64,000 nt of DNA, from NCBI RefSeq assembly GCF_034931405.1, contig NZ_JAYGHA010000006.1:1-64000 (forward strand), given 5' to 3'. Below the pieces are notes generated by a model. It made no database searches and had not been told where the DNA came from. It saw nothing but the letters and a program-made list of their open reading frames with translations. The first letter of the stretch is position 1, and each line of letters opens with the position of its first letter. Made by a program: the position numbers and the translations under genes. The stretch comes from RDYJ01 sp034931405. GTDB lineage: Bacteria > Cyanobacteriota > Cyanobacteriia > Cyanobacteriales > Nostocaceae. Below, piece after piece: positions 7,242 to 15,704 of this stretch.

Positions 7242-8835
7242 TGAAGTTCCCTTAATGTTTCAAGCACCAGTTACAGGTAGAGGACAAATTCAATATATTC
7301 AAAAACCAGAACAGTCGGAAAGATGGGTTGATGAATGGGTAGAAGCTGCGGCTACAAAATCTCCTGAATTTGGTCATAATGTCAAAACTAAAGAATATCA
7401 AATTTCTTGGCGTTTGCTTTCTAATAGTGGACAAGATGACGATATTATCAGACCTGTCATAGCTGCTAATGGGTTTCCCTATTATCCTGGTGCAAGTATG
7501 AAAGGTGCATTTTTAAGAAGTTGCACCTCTGAACAAAAAATCAAATATTGTGGTTTTCAAAATAATAATGAAACTAAACCGGGAATACTGCGTTTTCATG
7601 GTGCATATCCTCAAGATGATACTTGGTGTGAACAACCATTAATTGATGTAGTTCACCCTCAAGAAAATTGGCAAGTTAAAAATAGTAATTCTCATTCTGC
7701 TTTCTTGCAAATTTCCCTCTATGAACCAACTTTAGTTTTTGGTATTTCTAGCACTGTTAAATTAGATGATAGTGAATGGGAAACTATTTGGAGTATTTGG
7801 GATAAAGCCATAGAAAGGGGTATTGGTTCTAGGGTAAGTGCGGGTTATGGTCAACCTGTTAACCACCCAGAAACTAAACTCATTACTGTGAATTTAAAAG
7901 GACAAGGTTTAGCATCACAATTAGTAGATAAAAGTGGTGAATTTCGTCCAAATATGTTTAAGGCTGCTTTACGTGGTCATACATTGCGGTTATTTAGTGC
8001 GGTGACTGATGAGAATACAGCAGAAGAATCAACTAAGGAACTTTGGGGAGGTTTTGCAGGTGCTAAAGGTGCAATAGTGGGAGATTTAGGTATTACTTTT
8101 CATGCTGAAAAGTTAGTTATGGATGAGTTTAAATATAACAAAAATAAAATGCCCATCTATGACTTAAAAAAAGGTAATTTAACTATTCTCTGTATGAAAA
8201 ATCGTTCAGAGGAATATAGAAAGCAATTGAGAATTTTAGCTAAAGCAATTTTGCGATTTTCTTTGTTAATAGGTGGTTTTGGTAAATCATCCCGTAGAAT
8301 TGATCATAGAATATTTTTCCCTGAGTATTTCGACTATGAAGATAAACCTATGATTGGTTGTCAGTGGGGATTTACTAAAGAATCAGAACAATATTATTTT
8401 CCTGTCAATAATATTAAACACATCAAAAATATTATTGATGGTGTTTATAAAGCTGTAAATAATTGGTTGGTTTTTAAAGGTAAATCCCAGAACTATCAAA
8501 AAAATTCTTGGCGGGAATCTTTTCATCCTGAAAATGTCCAGGTATGGGGGCGTTTTGCAGTGGATAAAGATGATAGTTTAGCGGTGCGCTGGTTTCATGG
8601 AAATTATAAAGGCAGTCAATCAATTAAAGGTTCTAAATTAACGGGTAAAATGGGTCATATTGGCAGAATTTATCACCGGATGTATCCCAGATTGATCAAA
8701 ACAACAGATGATCAATTACGTCCTAAAGGATATGTAGAATTATTAACCATCTTTCCCGATAAAAGAGATGAAACCACAAAAGAGTTTTTAACCTTTTTAC
8801 CAACAAGTGGGTTTGAAAAATTGTGGGGTGTTTAA
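7228..8835 (+). CDS. cmr6: Double-RAMP CRISPR protein, Cmr6-like plus Cmr1-like units
   Basis: 535 residues from the ATG at 7228 (an in-frame GTG lies at 7219). The first half looks like Cmr6: GFPYYPGASMKGAFLRSC (from residue 82) and the G-rich loop RGIGSRVSAGYG (197-208). The second half begins with a new RAMP-like segment, NMFKAALRGHTLRLF (about 242-256), followed by ELWGGFAGAKG, resembling the R-x-x-L-R-G start of Cmr1. A later LLIGGFGKSSRRIDHR could be its G-rich loop. No separate cmr1 or cmr6 exists in the operon, so one polypeptide may supply both head subunits. Cmr6-like identity of the first half is more certain than Cmr1-like identity of the second. Confidence 0.72.
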   Translation: MANSNEVPLMFQAPVTGRGQIQYIQKPEQSERWVDEWVEAAATKSPEFGHNVKTKEYQISWRLLSNSGQDDDIIRPVIAANGFPYYPGASMKGAFLRSCTSEQKIKYCGFQNNNETKPGILRFHGAYPQDDTWCEQPLIDVVHPQENWQVKNSNSHSAFLQISLYEPTLVFGISSTVKLDDSEWETIWSIWDKAIERGIGSRVSAGYGQPVNHPETKLITVNLKGQGLASQLVDKSGEFRPNMFKAALRGHTLRLFSAVTDENTAEESTKELWGGFAGAKGAIVGDLGITFHAEKLVMDEFKYNKNKMPIYDLKKGNLTILCMKNRSEEYRKQLRILAKAILRFSLLIGGFGKSSRRIDHRIFFPEYFDYEDKPMIGCQWGFTKESEQYYFPVNNIKHIKNIIDGVYKAVNNWLVFKGKSQNYQKNSWRESFHPENVQVWGRFAVDKDDSLAVRWFHGNYKGSQSIKGSKLTGKMGHIGRIYHRMYPRLIKTTDDQLRPKGYVELLTIFPDKRDETTKEFLTFLPTSGFEKLWGV

Positions 8836-8841
8836 GGAATA

Positions 8842-8906
8842 AAGTCCCCGACTTCTATGATTAATTGTCGGTTGATTAAGAAGATTAAAAAAGAAGTCGG
8901 GGATCT
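8842..8906. repeat. REP-like palindromic element, copy 3, inside the cmr/CARF operon
   Basis: Arms AAGTCCCCGACTT (8842-8854) and AAGTCGGGGATCT (8894-8906) enclose a loop with ttaattgtcggttgatta. It starts 6 bases after the double-RAMP stop codon and ends 37 bases before the CARF-HEPN start, so any folded transcript would carry the hairpin between the effector genes and the RNase gene. Confidence 0.85.
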
Positions 8907-8943
8907 GAAAGTTTGAGTAAATAAATTTTAAGGAGTTGAAAAA

Positions 8944-10353
8944 ATGAGTATTTGGATTGTGACTACTGGTAATAGTGATGTTATTCTTAAACATGATAGA
9001 AGTTGGGGAGATTTACACTATGAAGCAATTGATAAATTAGAACATTCTAATTTTGGATCTGTTCATCAAATTGATGTTTATGATCAAGATGCGGGATATA
9101 AAGCACCAGCGCGAGTATTAGGGATAGTATATCAAAATCAATTAGATGATTATTTTGATGATTTATTATTCCCCTTGCTTGATGGTTTTACAGAGTATTT
9201 AAAATCTAAAAATGACCATGAAAATCTGAGTGTAGATAAGGTTATTTTGATTTTAACTAATCAAGAAAATGTTTTTGATTCGGAAATTGAAGATCCTAAA
9301 TGTCCTTATTGGCAAGATACCTGCACATTAAAACCAATTTTTGAGAGGTATTTTGAGAAAAATTTTCCTAATTTCAAAGGAGAAATTGAATATTTAGAAT
9401 TAAAACCTAATGCTTCTGATGAAGGTTTAGATAACTGGGATAAATGTTTAATATTAGTCAATAGTTTATTTCAGCAAAATATCACAAATATCAATAATAA
9501 TAAAGGAAAGAAAAAAGACGATAAACAGAATAAGATTTTTGTTAGTCATCAAGCAGGTACTCCAGCTATTTCTTCAGCAGTTCAGTTTGCTAGTTTAGCT
9601 AAGTTTGAAAAGCAAGTAGAATTTTTAGTTAGTAATGAATATCAAACAGAAAAAGTTACTAATATTTCTAGCTCAAATTATCTCAAAGGGATTAAACTGC
9701 AAGAAGCAAAAGAACTATTGGGTAGATATGATTACTCTGGTGTTGATAAAATATTAGCTGAACTGTGGAAGCAGCAATCTTTAAATGCAGAAGAACAGAA
9801 AATAAAAGAACTATTAGCAATGGCTATTCAATGGAATAGTGCTAATTTTGATGATTTTGCAAAAGCTATTAGTTTTATCAATGATGATGCTAAAAAACGT
9901 ACTCAAGAATGGTGGTGGACTGGTTATGAAGCTGCTTATTTAGCAGTTATAAGAGTCATACAAGGTAACTATGTGGAAGCATTGTTTCATAGTTTCCGTG
10001 CTGTTGAAGGTTTATTAAGATATCTGGATAAAAATAAATATGAACACAAAGGTATTCATGATTTAGTAGAAATAGTTTTACCTAATTGGAAATTAAGTGA
10101 TGATATAAAAATGTTTAAAGATTACACATCCAAGCAAAGGAATAACTTATTTCATAACTTGCTAGGATTACAACAAGAGGAAGTATTTAAAGTATGGAAT
10201 ACTAAAGATTATAGTAAATGGCAAGAAAGAGTTTTAGGTTGTATTAATTTCATCTCTAGGCAAAACTTTACTAAGTTAAAAGATGCCAGTCTCATGTCAT
10301 CTGTACATGAAGAACTAAAAACAGCAATTAATAATTATGAATTGCAAACCTAG
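8944..10353 (+). CDS. CARF-HEPN protein, probable cyclic-oligoadenylate-activated RNase (Csm6/Csx1-like)
   Basis: 469 residues. The N-terminal half looks like a CARF domain: IWIVTTGNSDVIL starts with a beta strand and ligand loop, and FVSHQAGTPAISSAVQFA (201 onward) matches the CARF G-T-P/K loop. The C-terminal half is helical and holds the HEPN ribonuclease motif R-x4-H as RNNLFH (R399, H404) after a helix with FHSFRAVEGLLRYL. This fits RNases activated by cyclic oligoadenylate from Cas10, whose cyclase motif is intact here. Start: ATG at 8944 after aaggag (8930-8935). I do not recognise a named subfamily; sequence similarity to classical Csm6 is not obvious, so the call rests on the two motifs and the location. 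Confidence 0.8.
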   Translation: MSIWIVTTGNSDVILKHDRSWGDLHYEAIDKLEHSNFGSVHQIDVYDQDAGYKAPARVLGIVYQNQLDDYFDDLLFPLLDGFTEYLKSKNDHENLSVDKVILILTNQENVFDSEIEDPKCPYWQDTCTLKPIFERYFEKNFPNFKGEIEYLELKPNASDEGLDNWDKCLILVNSLFQQNITNINNNKGKKKDDKQNKIFVSHQAGTPAISSAVQFASLAKFEKQVEFLVSNEYQTEKVTNISSSNYLKGIKLQEAKELLGRYDYSGVDKILAELWKQQSLNAEEQKIKELLAMAIQWNSANFDDFAKAISFINDDAKKRTQEWWWTGYEAAYLAVIRVIQGNYVEALFHSFRAVEGLLRYLDKNKYEHKGIHDLVEIVLPNWKLSDDIKMFKDYTSKQRNNLFHNLLGLQQEEVFKVWNTKDYSKWQERVLGCINFISRQNFTKLKDASLMSSVHEELKTAINNYELQT

Positions 10354-10389
10354 CATTAATTAACAATTTACTCATAATCTCTTTATCCC

Positions 10390-10545
10390 ATGATAATACG
10401 ATCGCCAGATTTTCGACTGCAATTAATAAATCAACTAATCAAGATCAACACTCAAATAATCAACCTGAACACTCAACTGATCAAACTAAACACCCAAATA
10501 ATCAACTTGAACCGTCAATTAATGAAGCTCATAAAGCTGATGTAG
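10390..10545 (+). CDS. Small heptad-repeat (coiled-coil) peptide ORF, 51 residues
   Basis: ATG at 10390, stop TAG at 10543-10545. After MIIRSPDFRLQL the translation consists of five consecutive heptads of the type N-T-Q-I/L-I-N/K-L (INQLIKI, NTQIINL, NTQLIKL, NTQIINL, NRQLMKL). At DNA level this is an imperfect 21-base tandem repeat of about five units. The perfect seven-residue periodicity with Ile/Leu at a and d positions predicts a coiled coil. No clear ribosome binding site is visible, and it could instead be a remnant of a larger coiled-coil gene. It follows the CARF-HEPN gene by 36 bases on the same strand. Confidence 0.4.
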   Translation: MIIRSPDFRLQLINQLIKINTQIINLNTQLIKLNTQIINLNRQLMKLIKLM

Positions 10546-10556
10546 AAAACGAATTG

Positions 10557-10648
10557 AGATCCCCGACTTCTTTCGATAATCTAGCTATTAAACAGATAAT
10601 TAAACTATAGAAGTCGGGGATCTTTAACCTTTCAAAAGTCGGGGATAT
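10557..10648. repeat. REP-like palindromic element, copy 4, plus an extra half-element
   Basis: Full arms at 10557-10569 and 10611-10623, then a second right arm AAGTCGGGGATAT at 10636-10648. The extra half-arm abuts the stop codon of the convergent ppsA gene (10649-10651). The hairpin may serve as a bidirectional 3' end between the two converging transcripts. Confidence 0.85.
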
Positions 10649-13096
10649 TTAAACAGAATCTTCACACTTTGCCACTTCTAACATAGTCTGTAAAACAGAA
10701 TCAGGATTCAAACTAATACTATCAATTCCCTCCTCTACCAAAAACTGCACAAATTCCGGGTAATCACTAGGTGCTTGTCCACAAATGCCGATTTTACGAT
10801 TGTGTTTTTTCGCTCCCGCTATCGCCATTTTCACCATTTGCTTCACCCCTTCACTGCGTTCATCAAACAAATGCGCTACCAAAGCCGAATCTCTATCTAT
10901 CCCCAAAGTTAGCTGAGTTAAATCATTAGAACCGATAGAAAAACCATCAAATATCTGAGCAAATTCTTCAGCTAAAATCACATTACTCGGTAACTCACAC
11001 ATCACATAAACTTGCAAATTATTCACACCTTGGTGTAAACCATTTTTTGCCATTTCTGCTAATACCAACCTTCCCTCATTAGGAGTACGACAAAAAGGAA
11101 TCATGGGAATAAGATTAACCAAACCCATCTCCTCCCGTACCCGCTTCATCGCATAACATTCTAAAGCAAAAGCAGCTTGATAACCTGGATCATAATAACG
11201 CGCTGCACCTCGCCAACCCAACATCGGGTTTTCTTCCTCCGGTTCAAACTGTTTCCCACCTAATAAATTAGCGTATTCATTACTTTTAAAATCCGACATT
11301 CGCACAATTACAGGTTTGGGATAAAATGCAGCAGCTATTCTGCCAATACCTTGGGCTAATTTATCAACAAAATATTCAGATTTATCCTCATAAAGTGCGG
11401 TGATTTCACTAATTTTGTTTTTGACAAACTTATCTTCTAACAAATTATAATTAATCAACGCCATCGGATGAATTTGAATTTGATTAGCAATGATAAATTC
11501 CGTTCTCGCTAAACCCACACCATCATTAGGAATAGCAGATAAACTCAAAGCTTCTTGAGGATTACCCACATTCATTAAAATTTTAGTCCGAGTCCGGGGT
11601 AAATTATCTAAAGGAACTTCCTGTAATTCAAAAGGTAATAAACCTGAATAAACTTTACCTTCTTCCCCTTCCGCACAAGAAACAGTTACGAGTTGACCTG
11701 GTTGTAAAATATCAGTCGCATTACCACAACCAACAATGGCAGGTACACCCAATTCTCTAGCAATAATTGCCGCGTGACAAGTCCTACCTCCAGAGTTGGT
11801 AACAATTGCACTAGCACGTTTCATAATTGGTTCCCAATCAGGATCAGTTCTGTCTGTAACTAACACTTCTCCCGGTTGAAATTGGTCAATTTTACTAGCA
11901 TCTAAAATCAGATGTACTTCACCTTGACTAATGGCTGAACCTACCGCCCGACCTATAACTAGCGGTTGTTCTGTCTGCTTTCCATCTCCACCAATTAGCC
12001 GATAATTCCGCAGGACATTACCTTGTTTTTGTGATTGGACTGTTTCTGGTCTAGCTTGGACGATAAACAATTGATTGGTAATGCCATCTTTTGCCCATTC
12101 GATATCCATTGGGCTGTAATTATTGTGAACTTGAGAATAGTGTGATTCTATTAAACAAGCCCATTTTGCTAATTGAATAATCTCATCATCGGTAATTGCA
12201 AATTTACCTTGTTCACCTTGAGTAACTGAAATATTTTTTGTGAATCGAGAACCGTCATCATAAACCATTTTCAGTTTTTTACTACCCAATCTTTTATCAA
12301 TAATTGGGCGAAAACCTGTTTCTAAAGTTGGTTTAAATACATAATATTCGTCTGGGTTAACTGTTCCTTGAACGACGTTTTCCCCTAAACCATAAGCAGC
12401 GGTAATTAAGGCTGCATCTTTAAATCCGGTTTCTGTGTCAATGGAAAACATCACACCAGATGATGCTAAATCAGAACGCACCATTTTCTGCACACCAACA
12501 GCTAAAGCCACACTAAAATGATCAAATCCTTTAGTGTGACGATAGGAAATTGCGCGGTCTGTAAATAGGGAAGCAAAGCATTTATGACAAGCTGCTAAAA
12601 CACTTTCTACACCCACAATATTCAGATAACTTTCCTGTTGTCCCGCAAAACTCGCATCGGGTAAATCTTCAGCAGTCGCGCTAGAACGCACCGCAACATC
12701 GGTATCTGCATTGTATTTTTGACAAAGAGTTTGGTATGCTGAGGCGATCGCATCTCGCAGATTTTTGGGAAATGGTGTGTGCATTAACAGCGAACGGGCT
12801 TTTTTTCCCCGCACTTGCAGATTTTTCATATCATCCACATCTAAATCTGCAAACAGTTCTCGCAGTTTGCTTTCTAACCCAGCAGATTCTAGGAAATGAC
12901 GATAAGCATAGGCCGTGGTAGCAAACCCTGTAGGAACATTTACACCTTTGGGTGTTAACTGCTGAATCATTTCCCCCAGGGAAGCATTCTTCCCCCCAAC
13001 AAAGGGAATATCCGCAATCCCAACTTCATCAAACCAGAGGAGGAGTGAGCTATCTTTATCAGATTGAGATACAGTGTTTCTAGATACTGCAACCAT
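10649..13096 (-). CDS. ppsA: Phosphoenolpyruvate synthase (pyruvate, water dikinase)
   Basis: 815 residues, close to the usual length for PpsA. The enzyme converts pyruvate plus ATP to phosphoenolpyruvate, AMP and phosphate. The N-terminal ATP-grasp domain starts near IPFVGGKNASLGEM; the swivelling phosphohistidine domain contains GGRTCHAAIIARELGVPA with catalytic His441; the C-terminal PEP/pyruvate-binding barrel holds GICGQAPSDYP with Cys772, the equivalent of the acid/base Cys in E. coli PpsA. All key segments are present and the protein appears intact. It is monocistronic and converges on the CRISPR region. The start ATG at 13096 is preceded by aagaggtaat. Confidence 0.96.
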   Translation of the reverse strand: MVAVSRNTVSQSDKDSSLLLWFDEVGIADIPFVGGKNASLGEMIQQLTPKGVNVPTGFATTAYAYRHFLESAGLESKLRELFADLDVDDMKNLQVRGKKARSLLMHTPFPKNLRDAIASAYQTLCQKYNADTDVAVRSSATAEDLPDASFAGQQESYLNIVGVESVLAACHKCFASLFTDRAISYRHTKGFDHFSVALAVGVQKMVRSDLASSGVMFSIDTETGFKDAALITAAYGLGENVVQGTVNPDEYYVFKPTLETGFRPIIDKRLGSKKLKMVYDDGSRFTKNISVTQGEQGKFAITDDEIIQLAKWACLIESHYSQVHNNYSPMDIEWAKDGITNQLFIVQARPETVQSQKQGNVLRNYRLIGGDGKQTEQPLVIGRAVGSAISQGEVHLILDASKIDQFQPGEVLVTDRTDPDWEPIMKRASAIVTNSGGRTCHAAIIARELGVPAIVGCGNATDILQPGQLVTVSCAEGEEGKVYSGLLPFELQEVPLDNLPRTRTKILMNVGNPQEALSLSAIPNDGVGLARTEFIIANQIQIHPMALINYNLLEDKFVKNKISEITALYEDKSEYFVDKLAQGIGRIAAAFYPKPVIVRMSDFKSNEYANLLGGKQFEPEEENPMLGWRGAARYYDPGYQAAFALECYAMKRVREEMGLVNLIPMIPFCRTPNEGRLVLAEMAKNGLHQGVNNLQVYVMCELPSNVILAEEFAQIFDGFSIGSNDLTQLTLGIDRDSALVAHLFDERSEGVKQMVKMAIAGAKKHNRKIGICGQAPSDYPEFVQFLVEEGIDSISLNPDSVLQTMLEVAKCEDSV

Positions 13097-13276
13097 CAGT
13101 ATTACCTCTTATGTAGATGCTCTAGCTTTCAGTTTATAACCGCTAAGAAATTTTGCCTATATTCAATTGTAGAGTTGTTATTTTAAGTTATGGCACTAAA
13201 GATAATAGTCTAGTCAAGAAAAATTAACAATTATTCGAGATAATGATTGTACGTAAAATAAAACCTCAAATACACC

Positions 13277-13681
13277 ATGTCACAATTAGAACGATTCCTG
13301 AAAATGGCAGAAGATGAATTAACTGAATACAGCACGGATGCCCGAAAAATGGAAAAACTCCGCCGCAAGATAGGTTTATCCCTATCATTAGTAGAACAGA
13401 AACAAATTAAACAAGAATTATTAAATACAATGTCAGCTAGTAAAATTGCGGCAATAGTCGAAGAACAAAGACAAGCCGCAGCTTTACCATTTTGGGGTAT
13501 TGCTGGTTTGGGTTTGTTGTTTGGAATTTCTCTCAATCAACCAATATGTTTATTAGCAGCCATCCTGGGGACTGTAGCAGCTTTCAGAATTCAAAAATGG
13601 GGTTGGCAATTACAAGCAAATCGCCTCTTGTTACGCACCCTAGAAGATATAGAAGCGCGTATTGCTCAACCGCATCAATAA
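13277..13681 (+). CDS. Conserved cyanobacterial small membrane protein
   Basis: 134 residues, function unknown. The first 75 residues are charged and helical (LERFLKMAEDELTEYS, RKMEKLRRKIGLSLS), followed by two adjacent hydrophobic segments (LPFWGIAGLGLLFGISL and ICLLAAILGTVAAF) that form a likely helical hairpin in the membrane, then a short amphipathic tail. The ATG at 13277 begins the conserved-looking helix. It is divergent from ppsA with 180 bases between the starts. No catalytic motif is visible. Confidence 0.7.
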   Translation: MSQLERFLKMAEDELTEYSTDARKMEKLRRKIGLSLSLVEQKQIKQELLNTMSASKIAAIVEEQRQAAALPFWGIAGLGLLFGISLNQPICLLAAILGTVAAFRIQKWGWQLQANRLLLRTLEDIEARIAQPHQ

Positions 13682-13901
13682 TTTTCTTTCAGCCTATCTT
13701 ATTATTTTGTGATAGTTCTTCCTTGTCGGAGTCTAGTCTATCAGGTTTGAAGATAAAAGTCAATAGGTTAATCTCTTACTATGCGAAATTCTTTTTGTGA
13801 AAATTTCTCTTACCTATTTGTAGGATGATAAAAGAGAATTTAGTATTCAGGTATTCAGGCATCTGTGCGATGCTGTTGCATTTTCAGGATAGGAAAATAG
13901 A

Positions 13902-14753
13902 GTGACAATACAAGAACATAAAATCACAGTAAATTCATTAGAATGGTTTTATCGGGAAGCAGAACCCATTGGTAGAAGTGACTTATTGCCAGTGGTATTG
14001 CTACACGGTATAGTTGCCCAAAGTTATAGTTGGAGAAACATTATACCAGCATTAGCAGCACAAGGAACGAGAGCGATCGCACCAGATTGGATTGGTTATG
14101 GTTTTTCTAGTAAACCAGAAAAAAGCGATTTTGCCTACACTCCCGACGCATTTATCAAAGCTTTAGATGAATTTATTCAAGCCATAGAAATAGAAAGGTT
14201 TTCCTTAGTTGTACAAGGATATTTAGGTTCAGTTGGCTTACAATATGCCTTACGTCATCCTGAAAAAATAGCTAACATCGCAATTTTAAATACTCCCATT
14301 TCCACATCTGCCAAATTACCTTGGAAAATTCAACAAATGGGTTTACCATTAGCAGGTGAAGTCATGACTCAAGACCCCCTTTTAGTTGATAGAACTTTAG
14401 AAGCTGGTAGTCGTTATCGCGTCGAAGATAAAGATTTAGATATTTATCGCAAACCTTACTTAAAAAGTTCTTCCTCTGGACGTGGACTGCTTTCAACAAT
14501 TAGGAATTTACAACTTGACAAAGCCATGACAGAAATAGAAACGGGATTTAAACAATGGCAGAAACCAATTTTATTACAATGGGGAATGATGGACCCTTGG
14601 TTATTTGTAGACATAGCCGAAAGTTTTGTGAAATCTGTACCTGATGCGGAAATAATCAAACTTAATAATGTGGGACATTATGCCCAAGAACATTATCATG
14701 AGGTAATTTTACAAGACCTTTTACCCTTCCTGCGTCGTTCTGAATCTAATTAG
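13902..14753 (+). CDS. Alpha/beta-hydrolase-fold protein lacking the usual nucleophile
   Basis: 283 residues from a GTG start. The fold is clear: VVLLHGIVAQSYSWRNIIPA (oxyanion-hole HG), APDWIGYGFSSKP, and the C-terminal acid and histidine regions (WGMMDPWLF, NVGHYAQEHYHE). It resembles haloalkane-dehalogenase-like proteins, where the nucleophile elbow reads VVQDWGG; here it reads VVQGYLGS, with Gly106 at the nucleophile position. Either the protein is non-catalytic or it uses another residue. I recall similar variants in other cyanobacteria, so this is probably a family trait rather than decay. Substrate unknown. Confidence 0.82.
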   Translation: MTIQEHKITVNSLEWFYREAEPIGRSDLLPVVLLHGIVAQSYSWRNIIPALAAQGTRAIAPDWIGYGFSSKPEKSDFAYTPDAFIKALDEFIQAIEIERFSLVVQGYLGSVGLQYALRHPEKIANIAILNTPISTSAKLPWKIQQMGLPLAGEVMTQDPLLVDRTLEAGSRYRVEDKDLDIYRKPYLKSSSSGRGLLSTIRNLQLDKAMTEIETGFKQWQKPILLQWGMMDPWLFVDIAESFVKSVPDAEIIKLNNVGHYAQEHYHEVILQDLLPFLRRSESN

Positions 14754-14767
14754 GTTTAAAGAAGATA

Positions 14768-14833
14768 AGATCCCCGACTTCTTTTATTTATTGTGTCCAT
14801 AAATGATAAATTGATCTTAGAAGTCGGGGATCT
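14768..14833. repeat. REP-like palindromic element, copy 5
   Basis: Arms AGATCCCCGACTT (14768-14780) and AAGTCGGGGATCT (14821-14833), loop ending ttgatcttag as in the other copies. It lies 15 bases after the hydrolase stop and may form its 3' stem-loop. Confidence 0.9.
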
Positions 14834-14984
14834 GGATATAAACGATGAGTATACAAACGTTAAATTATTGTTACGATAATTCACAGTTTTTAACCTAATC
14901 TGTATCCTTGTCAACAATTACCGTAACCTGAATAATGAGAGTAAATGCAATCATCTGTAAATTGATTAAGGTAGGTTAGGATTC

Positions 14985-15578
14985 ATGGCTTATTCGTGGT
15001 TTAAAGCATTTCATATTATTGGCTTTGTGGTGTGGTTTGCAGGGTTATTCTACCTTGTGCGTCTGTTTATCTACCACGTGGAAGCAAACCAAGAAGCAGA
15101 ACCCGCAAAAACGATACTAAAAAATCAGTATCAGATTATGGAAAAGCGCCTTTACCATATTATCACCATCCCAGGAATGATAGTAACGGTAGCAATGGCC
15201 ATTGGTATTCTTTCCACTAACCCAGACTTGTTAAAAGAAACCTGGTTACATTTTAAATTAGGATTTGTGGGTATTTTACTCATCTATCATCATTATTGTG
15301 GTAGGTTGATGAAACAGTTAGCCGCAGATGAATGTAAGTGGAGTGGACAACATTTACGAGCTTTAAATGAAGCACCAACATTGTTGTTAGTTGTAATTGT
15401 GATGTTGGCTATCTTCAAAAATAATCTACCTACAGATATCACTGCTTGGTTGATTTTTGGTTTAGTGATTTTCATGGCTGTGAGTATTCAAATGTATGCC
15501 AAAATCCGCAGACGTAATCAAGAGAAGATGATGGCAGAAATGAATCAAGCTAATCAAGTTCCCCAAGCACAAAGTTAG
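14985..15578 (+). CDS. hemJ: Protoporphyrinogen IX oxidase HemJ (CopD-like membrane protein)
   Basis: 197 residues with about four transmembrane helices. The N-terminus WFKAFHIIGFVVWFAGLFYL and the following LVRLFIYHVEA match HemJ of cyanobacteria (Synechocystis Slr1790 type), which oxidises protoporphyrinogen IX to protoporphyrin IX in haem and chlorophyll synthesis. The conserved His10, the RLYHIITIPGM segment and LRALNEAPTLLLV in the last third are typical. The tail after the last helix is short and charged. Start ATG at 14985. It is monocistronic, followed by a perfect small hairpin. Confidence 0.9.
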   Translation: MAYSWFKAFHIIGFVVWFAGLFYLVRLFIYHVEANQEAEPAKTILKNQYQIMEKRLYHIITIPGMIVTVAMAIGILSTNPDLLKETWLHFKLGFVGILLIYHHYCGRLMKQLAADECKWSGQHLRALNEAPTLLLVVIVMLAIFKNNLPTDITAWLIFGLVIFMAVSIQMYAKIRRRNQEKMMAEMNQANQVPQAQS

Positions 15579-15585
15579 GTTTTTG

Positions 15586-15604
15586 AGGTGGGCATTACCC
15601 ACCT
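15586..15604. terminator. Small perfect hairpin after hemJ
   Basis: AGGTGGG (15586-15592), loop CATTA, CCCACCT (15598-15604), starting 7 bases after the hemJ stop. There is no T-run on its 3' side, so it may stabilise the 3' end rather than act as a classical intrinsic terminator. Confidence 0.45.
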
Positions 15605-15704
15605 ATATCCTGTCAATGCAAAAACCACAAGTTGGTAAATAGAAACGCTAAGGGATATCAAAAATACCATCAATCTCTTCGCTAAGGTGCGAAAATTAGG
15701 ATGT

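Noticed and set aside
10404..10535. 21-base tandem repeats as a CRISPR array
   Set aside because: No spacers: the repeats are head-to-tail and encode heptads.
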